Assembly (NCBI GenBank): GCA_028564705.1
Contig: JAPXFQ010000061.1
Coordinates: 1 to 64,000 of the forward strand
DNA: 64,000 nucleotides
Origin: Apricaphanius iberus
Lineage: Eukaryota; Chordata; Actinopteri; Cyprinodontiformes; Aphaniidae
Reading direction: 5' to 3'
Both the position numbers and the translations under genes were made by a program. Within the stretch, counting starts at the first letter, position 1; the number at the start of each line of letters is the position of its first letter. Of this stretch, positions 55,141 to 64,000 are shown piece after piece. A model generated the notes under the pieces. It was not told where the DNA came from. It did not search any database and worked only from the letters and a program-made list of their open reading frames with translations.

Positions 55141-58100
55141 AGCGTCTTAAAGGGCCAGCAGCCCTGAAACAGCAAAGCGAGCTACAGAGGAAAGTCTCAA
55201 AGCATCTGATTCTTCGGACATCAATTTTACCTACAAGAGCCACTCTTTGTTTTACCACATTAAGACCAGGTTTTTTTTTTATTAGAAAGGACTGATATAT
55301 ATCACCCAAATTATTTATCCATTACACGTCGGGAACGGGTTATTAGATTTGAGCATCAAATTAGTGTCTAAGTGCTGAATAACAACCATGATGCTTTACT
55401 GCTACCCTCCAAACATTGGCTGTATTTTATAAAGCTTCAATGAAGGCCTGCCGTCACACATTCATCGAAATGTATTTGGGTGACTCTCTTGTGTCAGACA
55501 AGTTTACCACAAAGATTTTAATTTAAAGTATATTACAAAATAAATTGTAAAACAAGAAAAGAAGGATCATTTTTCTTTTGGATTATGACACACAAACATA
55601 TTTTTCAAATAATGTTTTTAAAAGTTTTCTGGGCTTCTTATGAATAGAGATCAGCCAAAAAAAAAATCCCATTTTGCCACAGGTACCCTTCCATTGACTG
55701 AAATATTAATATAGACAGTAACCAGACGTGTTTTTTTTTTTGGGGGGGGGGGGGGGTAATTTAATTATTTAGTGTTCTTCTCTATTTCAAATTTAAAGGG
55801 ATATGGGAAAAATAAATTACTCTACAATAAAATATCACATTGCAGTCATGTCCTCCAGTTATGTTAAAGTACCAATCATCCCCCTTTTTAAAAATAATTA
55901 AGTTAAACTTTTTAGCTCCCAGAAAATTGAGATCACTCAAGTGTTTTCCTGCTCATACAGTAATACTTTCTGACCTTTATTTTAATGTTTTTATCATCAA
56001 AGTTACACCATCAAGCTCAAACTTTCAACACTGTTTCAAGTCAAAATTATGTTCATCATTGTTTTTTTTAATCTAATTAATCTAATTTCTTGTTTTTCTC
56101 ATTCTATATACGGCTCCTGGTACTGCAGGTAAAATTTTAAATCCCGTAAGATTAAATCATGAACAAAAATTGCTTTAAAACTAGCAAAATAACAAAAATA
56201 TACTTAATAATGTTTGAGATTTAATGCCAAGAGTGAATAAATATAGGTTCTCATAGCTAAAAAGGACCTATTTAATTATATTATCCCAAATGTTCAGTCC
56301 AAATTTACCCTAAATCCACTGAAACTTTGTTCAGTTTGTCCATTTGCTCAACAGATCCACTCTAACAGCGTTCCAACCATCGACTATATATAAGGTTCCA
56401 GCATTTCATCTACCATTTAAAATGCTGTAAAGTCAACAGCAGATGGCAGCATTGCTACATACATCTGTTTCCACATCCCTGGACCTCCCCTCCTCTGACA
56501 CCTGACCGGCTTCGAGAGGTGAGACATTCTGTGAAGCTGAGCTCCAGGTGGGCAGTGGGAGAAAACACACTCCTGCTTCATCAGTCAGAGGCTGAAAGCT
56601 GCAGTTATTTCTCTGTAGCATTGGAAAAATGCCCCTCCAGTGTCATCTAAAGTAACTCTGAGTGTCAGATTTGAGCATAGTTGCCAACAGTGAGACCTTA
56701 CAATTAGAGAGACATTAAAATGTGCCGCGGGAGCGGGGATTTACACTGTTTATTAATTTGAAATTTTTTTTTTACAAAAAATAACCACAGAAATAAGTTA
56801 ACAAATGAACCAGTCCCTCCAGGTTTTTGAGGCATTTTTTTATGACCTAAAGGGCTTAATATTGCAGCAGCTTTTGTGAAAAGTTGTAATGTGTTTATTT
56901 GTGATTTTCTTTTCTTTTTTGCCCGTCATTTAATTGTTTGAAAAGGGAACTCACAGGAGTCTGAATATAAAGTCAACAAAGATACTTAAGGTGATTAACA
57001 GGAAAACCTGAAGAGTATTTACAGACGAATAAAAAACCCACCAAGTTCCTACTCCAGTGTAATTATCTTCCAAGCTTGGTTCTTGGGAGAGCCACACTCG
57101 TGCTGGCAGATGAAGAAGGATCGACTATAAAAGCATCTCTTCTTTCTACCGGATTCTTCCACGCAGGTTTGGCTGCAATAAGCAGAGCAATAAACAATCA
57201 AGGTCCTCTCCTTGAGGAATTTAGCTGAATGTTTGGGCTGATCTAACAGGACGTCAGGGCTTTAGATGCAGAATAATGTGGGATGATCAGAGTAATAAGA
57301 AAAATAATCCCTTTTCTTTCAGAAACCCTCGGTTTGTGTGAAAAATATATCTATCTAGTAGTTTCTGCTTCAAAGTCAAGACTTGTCTGTATATTTTCTG
57401 TAAATCTGCAACAGACAGCATGATTGCGGCATCATAATTCAGAGTTTGATGCAGTGAGTAGCTCACATTATTATTATTTCTATTTATGAAACATTCACCA
57501 GCTCTGCTGATTGTGTTTGAAGCAGAAGGGAAAGTGGTAGGGGTTCCAAAAGCACCCAGATCGCTGGGAACAGGGAGCTGGCACTTTTGGTTCCACGACA
57601 GAAACCATCCCAATTCCTCCCAGATGGTGGAGAGAAGGCGAATGTGGGCGGCGAAGAGGAGCCAGGAAAGGCCGGTTTGTGTCCAATCTCTAATGTCCAG
57701 CATTCTACGCCTGTTTTCAGTTCCTAAAACTACAGCTACTGTCAGCTTCCTGGTGTTCCCGCCTATTGCTTCCCCTCCTCATGTGAAATGTTTCCTTCTA
57801 ATCAGCCGGTCTTGTGTAATGATTTCATATAGCCTCATACGAAGTTGTCCACACCGTGTCAACATCTACATTCTGTCTCAGTGGATGATGAATCTAATGA
57901 GAAGCTGGTTCAGATGTGAGAACAGCTCAGTGAAACACATTTCTTCTGATCTGATCTGTCTCTATCAGATGGACAGAATTTCAAAGGTTCTAAGAAACAG
58001 GAAAAAATTGATGAGAGAGCTGAGACGGGATCTTAGTGACGCTTCGTCTTCCCCGGGATCATCCGCTACTTGAGTTCTCATCTCTGAGCTCTGAGCTGAA

Positions 58101-58400
58101 ACTAAAATCTTATTTTTCTGTTTGACAGAATGTTTGATCTGAGGAATGTTTCAGAGATTCAACTAAAGACATGAAAATGAAATGATTCTCTGTTGATTTA
58201 AAATAGTTTGTTTTTCGTGATGTCTGAGAAACGGAAACTGGCTCTTCCTTTTACGTTTTAGAGCATGTCAGTGTTTTAGTAACAATAATGGGCTCCTAGA
58301 AATCTGTTTAGAAAATGTTCCACATCCTGTATGATGGTGTCTGGACTGGGTCAATGATGAGCGGCACCAACCTTCAGTTTATCACTAAGCTCTGACTCTT
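55141..58400. other. Intergenic, no supported gene
   Basis: AT-rich sequence upstream of nicn1. It has a T-run followed by about 16 G at 55729-55756. A 195-codon open frame at 57486-58073 and a 138-codon one antisense to it lack recognisable motifs; I treat both as chance. Confidence 0.45.
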
Positions 58401-58410
58401 ACGGATCGGC

Positions 58411-58443
58411 TGTATGGGGGTGGGGGTAGGGGTGGGGGGAGTG
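58411..58443 (+). repeat. G-rich tract, G-quadruplex candidate
   Basis: Runs of four to six G ('tgggggtgggggtaggggtg' and onward) make four or more G-tracts within 33 bp. Confidence 0.6.
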
Positions 58444-58624
58444 GCGTTTGTAAAGTTACAGTCCAAAATTAAAACCCTAATAACTTGGGTTATGATGTCT
58501 TACATAAGAGAAAAAACGAAGGTTTCACTATTAAAGTAACATTTGCAACCATATTAGTCATTCATTTTTACATTTCACAGTTCCAAACAACTAGCAAGCT
58601 AAACTTGCGGGTTAAATGTATGAA

Positions 58625-59130
58625 TTTGAAGTAAATATTTAGGTTCAAAAGACCAAACTTTTATTTTCATAGTCCACTTCTTTGGATTTCTTGAAATATA
58701 TACAGTTGATCTGAGCCAAAGGTTAAGTTCATAGCTAAATATTTAGTTTGTAAACAATTAGCATAACAGCCAAGTATTTATGTCAAAGTTAAATATTTAT
58801 TTTTTAAACCAAATAATTTTGCCTGTTGGGTAAATATTTAGCATATTAACTAAGTATTGATTTCAAAGTTAAATATTTAGTTTTAAAACTAAATATTCAG
58901 TTTGCTTGCTAAATTTTAAGCTTCAAACTGAATATTAATTATGCTAACCAAGTATTTATTTCAAAGCTAAGTATTTAGTTTTCAAGCCTAATATTTAGTC
59001 TGCAAACTAAATACTTTGATTCAAAACAAATATTTAGCCTGCTAGCAAGGTATTCGTTTCAAAGTTAAATATTTAGTTTGTTAACTAAATGTTTAGGTAA
59101 CAAACTAAATATTAAGTTTGAAACCATAAC
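58625..59130. repeat. Degenerate palindromic minisatellite of 'aaatatttag'
   Basis: About fifteen spaced copies of 'gttaaatatttag' or 'aactaaatattta' in both orientations, roughly 30-35 bp apart, covering 500 bp. Neighbouring units can pair as hairpins. Confidence 0.8.
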
Positions 59131-60480
59131 ATATTTAAATTGATAAATAATATGAACAAAAATAACTTAAAAATGAGCCTTCAATTATTATCTCTCATGA
59201 CAGGCTAAGTAGCCCAAACTATTATTGTCAATGTCCGACTATAACTTTACAAAATACACCTAATGTGACTGAAATCTAAAGAAGCTAAGCAACTATCAAG
59301 GTTGGATCAGGACTTCCCCACATGACTGCATCTCCTTGGTTTGTCTGCAACATATGGGGACAATAAAGGTTGCTTTAAACAGATTTCATAAGGAATGACT
59401 AATGACAGATTCTTCTTATGTGTCTTGTGTGTGTTTTAGTGTGAATGTTAGTTTCCAGATAACAAAGTGCACTGAGGTAACACTTTTACGTCAGAAGATG
59501 AGCTCTAACGCTGCTGCAAATTATCAGCAGAGAATAACCTGACAGAGAGCAGAAAGAGGAGGAGGGGAGAGGCAGAGAGTATTTGTCACGGTGAAATTAG
59601 AAGAAGCTTCTTTTCAAAGTGCCAAAACAATTTTAACTAAGTGCAAAACGAAGCCTGAAGCCACCCGGGGATCCAATTACCGTACAGGGAGCTTAGACTC
59701 CGATAGTGACACTATTTTAAGGCTGTTTTTGGAGAAACATAAACTCAATTCCAAAGTTTAGAGTGTTAAAAATGTCCGTAATTAAAAAAAGTCCAACCAG
59801 CGGAGCAATATGATGCAACAAAGTAAGAAAAGAGAGCGAGACGTTATGGACCTAAATGCAGATGGGGTATCAGCTGATGCACAGTGGAGAGGAGCACACA
59901 GGACTGCGACGAAGAAAGGCAGAAAACAGAAGCAGAACAAGAGCAGCAGAAGGACCCAGTAGTGATAAAAGGAAGCAACGAAGCAGGGAGCTTAGAGACT
60001 GTGGAAGGTTGAGTGACGGCAGCTCAGAGGAGAGAAAGGATGAAGGTCTGTGGAGAGATGATTGAGAAACATAGGAGACACAAAGGGATCCACAGACTAA
60101 AGGACAAAAGTACCCCTGGTTATGTGCTTCTCCGTTTCTCTGTCCATCATGTCGTCTCAGCCACTCATACCGAGCAGAACACGGAGGACCAGAAAAGTGA
60201 TCCGTCTTATCCTGCTGTAGTAGAACCAATGGGACCAAGACTGAAAGAGTCTGGATCTGGTCCTGCTGTTGAAACAGGATCATTTCTCTCTACTGTCACC
60301 ACGTGCTTGCATCTCTACAAGCAGCTTCACAGCAAAAAAAATATGTTTATGTCACATCTCTCCCCCTCTTAACGCAAGCACATCCTTATGCTTCCACGCT
60401 GGGTGCCACCAATTTCAAACACATAGACTGATTACCAGTATCACATGGATCCTGCCAGCAACGCCAATTGTGTCAACGTA
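59131..60480. other. No gene seen
   Basis: Mixed sequence with a purine-rich stretch at 59545-60070. Open frames of 69-137 codons on both strands overlap each other and show no motifs. Confidence 0.4.
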
Positions 60481-60714
60481 CACAATGACGGCCCGGGCAG
60501 GATTCGATACCACAACTCCCGGGTGAGAGTCATGCACGCTAACCAGTCAGCCATAGGGATATTCCTGTGGCTAAGCAACCAGGGCACATCATCAAACGGA
60601 GCCATAGTGACAAGGCCTCCATACTGTCACATCTATCCCTTTGGCTGACTGGTTAGTGTGCATGACTCTCACCTGGGAGTAGTGGGATCAAATCCTGCCC
60701 GAGCTGTCATTGTG
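60481..60714. repeat. Inverted repeat with tRNA-like arms
   Basis: Left arm 60481-60552 and right arm 60642-60714 are about 90% reverse complements, with an 89-bp centre. The right arm read on the plus strand has A-box-like 'ggctgactggttagtg' and B-box-like 'gggatcaaatcc', so each arm looks like a tRNA-derived SINE head or a transposon end captured from a tRNA. Confidence 0.75.
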
Positions 60715-60969
60715 TATCTTGCCACATTTACAGCCTGGTTAATAAACTAAAACCAAAGATTTTAGGTTTTAATAGGTCAAGTTTGCCGTCATGAAAACTC
60801 TAAGTGCGGTACATTTTTTTATAACTCATCCGTTAAGATCTTATTTAAGATTGAAATTATCAATAATTGTGTAATTAATTATTAATAACTATTATTAATG
60901 GTGGCTAGCATCTTGCTCCAGGGAAGGCTGCACCCTCGGGTTATTTTGTTTCTCTGAACTTGACCATCA

Positions 60970-61507
60970 GTTGTGTCTGCAATGTTTATTCGTGTTTGGA
61001 TGTTAATGGTGCACATATTGGACAAAGATGGCTGCTGTGGTATTGATTGCACTAACTCAGCCTTTTCCTGTGTAATCACTCGTCAGTGGAACATGCTGCC
61101 CACAGAGCTGATAGCAAGCACCAACTACTACATGTTCTCATGCCTTTTAAAGAAATGGTTATTATCAAACCAAACGTGCACTCATGTGTAGCTTGTGTAA
61201 GTGTGTGAGTGAGAGAGAAAGGGGGAGGGGGGGAGTGTGTGTTTTTGACCCGTATAAATGAGTGATATGGATGTGAGTTTTTAACAAATTGTGCACGTAA
61301 AGACTTGTATCTTGGCCGAATGTAAACTACATAGATGAATGTGTGTTATTTTTAATGTAATATAACATCAGCCTGCCCAGGGACTACAGGTGGAAATTAG
61401 CTCTTGAGCTATAACCTGGCACAATGCATCTTTCCCTGTGAGGTTAATGTTGATTGTGCACTGTCCCTGTCATCTTAAATAAATAAACTAAACTAAACTA
61501 AACTAAC
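60970..61507 (+). mobile_element. 3' end of an L2/CR1-type LINE
   Basis: The frame at 60973-61191 ends with the family's typical tail region (TRQWNMLPTELIAS, then a hydrophobic stretch). A 3' UTR and a (ctaaa)n tail at about 61486-61507 follow. It is 5'-truncated. Confidence 0.65.
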
Positions 61508-62060
61508 AGGGGGTCCAAGCAGTCTGCGCCACATTTTCCGTTGGTAAAATGATATTTCTGGTGTGCACATAAGTTGCCTGTTCAAAGATCGGTTGAAATG
61601 ATCACATTTCTTCTTTACATATTGATAATTTAAACTTGTAGGGGCGTGCCAAATGCAATACAGGGAGAAGATAAATGCATTGTGAAGCTCCACACTATCT
61701 GATTGAATCACAGTCAGTCTTAGATCCACAGTTCTTGAAGCTTCCAAATATATTTCTCACTCCGTGTCTCTCTGTCTATGAATTAGTTTAATATATGTGC
61801 TCATTCTTTCTTCTGCTCAGGATACTTCAGCCAGAATACAGCCTCATTAGCACTATATCTGCTCTTTATAATGTGTGGCATCCAGAACAACTCCATATCC
61901 CATAACACTTTAAAACCCACATTGTATATTCACCTCTATGTAATTTGTAAAAATTTTAAAACAGACCTTTTCATCTTACATAAGAAAGTATTCCTTTTTC
62001 ATAGATAAGTCTTCATACACCTTACATAATATTAAGCTACTTAGTTTGTATTCATATGCT
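61508..62060. other. No gene seen
   Basis: Unremarkable AT-rich sequence; no recognised repeat or coding motif. Confidence 0.4.
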
Positions 62061-62710
62061 AACACATGTTAGCACTTTAGCTAATTATTGCTTTTTGTCT
62101 GTATTTTTGTTCTGATCCTACTTATACTAATGGTAACATGTTAGCTCGCATTAGCATTCTAGTTAACATTAGCATGCAAGTTTTTAGCCAGTTTTTGAAC
62201 TTTTGCTTAACTTTTTGTACTAATCTTTTTCTAGGCTATTGATATTATTAGTATGCTAGAATGGTAGCATTTTAGCTGATTTTTGGTTATTGACTCAATA
62301 ATCATACTAAGCCCTCTTCTGGTAATGGTAACACGTTAGTTAGCATATCGTGCCAGTTAGTATTAGCATACTAAAGCATGTTAGCATTTTAGTAATTTTT
62401 TACATTTTTTCCAATTGTGCATAATGATTTTTATGATACTAATATTAACATGCTAGTTAGCATTAGCATTTTAGCATTTTAGCTCATTTTTAAGCTCTTC
62501 CTTAACATTTTGTACTAATCTTTTTCAAGTCTTTTAATAGCATTAGTATACCAGAATGTTTTTGTAGAAGGTTTTCCATGCCGAAGTTTTTTGGGTAAAT
62601 ATTCACATTAAGTTTTCTCCTGCTAATAGTAACATGTTAGTTAGCATTGTCATGAAGCAAGCATTAGCATGCTAGCTCATTTTAGCATTTTAGCTATTTA
62701 TTTATATTTG
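62061..62710 (+). repeat. Degenerate 'ttagcatgctag' minisatellite
   Basis: Many interspersed copies of 'gttagcatt', 'ttagcattttagct' and 'catgttag' across 650 bp, with a looser period of about 110 bp marked by 'ttttgtactaatctttttc' (near 62211 and 62508). Confidence 0.75.
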
Positions 62711-63094
62711 GCCCAACATTTCATATTGATTGGCGAGCTAAGATGGCGATGGAGGGGACGGCCCATTTGGCTTTAATTCAGCTCTTCAGAAAGCAACGGG
62801 TGGCATCCACAAACCTTTGTTTACCAATATTTACAGTCTACAAGTTGAACAAACTTGATATGAGTGAAAGCTGGGGAGAGGAAAAGAACTGGCGTGATGA
62901 CTCTGTTGAGGAGTAGATGACTCCCAGCTTCACGGTAAAGGTCAGCAAGCTTTGGACTACAGACTAAGAAATGGTGGGAGTGACTGAACCTTATCAGAGT
63001 CATCTCCTCAGTTATTGATCTGTGCCCTAAAAGCTTTGCTTATCCAATCTGTCAACTCATTACTGGCTCACATTAAAGATTCTACCTTCTACTT

Positions 63095-63260
63095 TTCAAT
63101 TCATTTCAGTTTATTTATATTGTGCCGGTTCACAAACAGATGCCATCTCAATGCACTTTACAAAAAAAGTAATTTCAGTTCAATCATCCAAACATTTCAA
63201 TCAGTTTATACATTTTCATTTAGGGAATCCCAGCAGATTGCCTCGAGTCATTGACTGGAA
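63095..63260 (+). mobile_element. Common fish LINE-tail remnant
   Basis: 'tcaattcatttcagtttatttatattgtgcc' followed by 'gggaatcccagcagattgcc' is a widespread teleost LINE 3'-end pattern. Borders are approximate. Confidence 0.5.
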
Positions 63261-63789
63261 GTTGTGCCCCGTTGATGCAGACTCCAACCACAGCAATCCC
63301 TCATACTGAGCAAGCACTTTTACTTTTCTGGTCACTTCAACAGTAAAACATTTTTTCTCCAGCTTTTCTTCTCTCTGGAGTCTTGCCTCCGACTAAACCT
63401 CAAGCTTGCCTTATTTTAATGTTTCTGCACCACTGCTGTTTTTGCACTATGTGACTTTTCCTTCAGTTATTTATTAATTTATTTTTTGTCTGGAAGCAGC
63501 TCTTTCAATTATCAATAACTTTATTATTGCTAAACTTTTATTGTGAACTTTATGCTGTTTAAAAAACATGTCTTGCTGTTCAAAATGTTCAAGGATGGAA
63601 GGAAGGAAGGAATTCAAAAAAAATATTTATTTTGAAAAAATAGATTACAAAAAATAAAAAAGCTAAAATATACAAAAGATCAATTAAAAAGCAACACAAT
63701 ACAATGATATGAAAAAAATCACATTAGATTTATCTGGAAAAACAAAATGCAGTTTAGGAAATTTTAGTATGAATATTTATTATTTTACT
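63261..63789. other. No gene seen
   Basis: AT-rich, with a short GGAA microsatellite at 63594-63611 and A-rich runs after it. Confidence 0.45.
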
Positions 63790-64000
63790 TAGGAATGCAA
63801 TGATACCACTTTTTTCAAATTGATCCAATACTGATATTGCAGATACCGAGTTCCGATGATTGTTCTTCTGCCACACAAAATAATGCAATCAATTTGAATA
63901 CAGGTTCTATTTTATTTTCTGCTTGTTACAACAAATAATTGTAGATAAATGATGGAAATTTAGATAAAAAAGACCACAAAGCAACAATTTTAAGTGAAAA
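63790..64000 (-). mobile_element. Partial MITE of the family at 42628-42957
   Basis: The reverse complement matches the right two thirds of the 42.6-kb MITE, including 'tttgttgtaacaagcag' and the terminal 'ggtatcattgcattcct'. The copy runs off the window end. Confidence 0.7.

Noticed and set aside
57486..58073. 195-codon open frame, with a 138-codon frame antisense to it
   Set aside because: No recognisable domain, no splice context, and two overlapping frames of equal quality suggest chance.
59856..60372. Overlapping frames of 69-137 codons on both strands
   Set aside because: Low-complexity purine-rich sequence; no motif and no splice evidence.

Overview
This window is vertebrate nuclear DNA, almost certainly from a ray-finned (teleost) fish. 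It holds a spliced nicn1 gene, a fish-type TRIM gene, L2-type LINEs, Tc1-like and hAT transposons, BEL/Pao retrotransposons (absent from mammals), a tRNA-headed SINE and retroposons with (GATG)n tails. Nothing suggests a bacterial or viral genome. Exon coordinates below were read from GT-AG sites and frame continuity, not from transcripts.

Region 1 (1-22.5 kb) is the unusual part. On the minus strand, seven coding exons (5068 to 1018) join in one uninterrupted frame of about 1006 codons: an N-terminal KMT5B/C (SUV4-20)-type SET methyltransferase domain, a basic linker, and a C-terminal domain resembling the tyrosine recombinase of Crypton-like elements. Divergent to it lies an intron-free 917-codon gene (9178-11931) of no family I recognise, with a possible Myb/SANT-like C-terminus. 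Around the second gene are a higher-order satellite of about 842-bp units (12.69-20.44 kb), scattered copies of the same repeat (6.27-7.2 kb), and two 1.2-kb direct repeats (7125-8338 and 21089-22298). I infer that this is mobile-element or recently amplified accessory DNA; the SET-recombinase fusion is the best candidate for an unusual system.

Region 2 (22.5-35.7 kb) is retroelement and satellite DNA: a degenerate telomere-like tract, a 311-bp tandem duplication fused to a BEL/Pao pol with an intact frame and a 909-bp 3' LTR, a satellite of about 184-bp units, a second BEL/Pao-type 5' LTR with a broken gag, a THAP-like fragment, and two exons of a DDE integrase-like gene.

Region 3 (36.7-55.1 kb) is the nicn1 locus on the minus strand: six coding exons (218 codons) plus a 5' UTR exon, spread over 17 kb by transposons. 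A TRIM gene lies on the opposite strand inside its 9-kb second coding intron, beside a hAT element nested in a Tc1-like element and a retroposon nested in another Tc1-like element. A 5'-truncated L2 LINE begins within about 50 bp of the nicn1 stop codon. Region 4 (55.1-64 kb) has no gene I can support; it holds minisatellites, a tRNA-like inverted repeat, LINE tails and a MITE copy.
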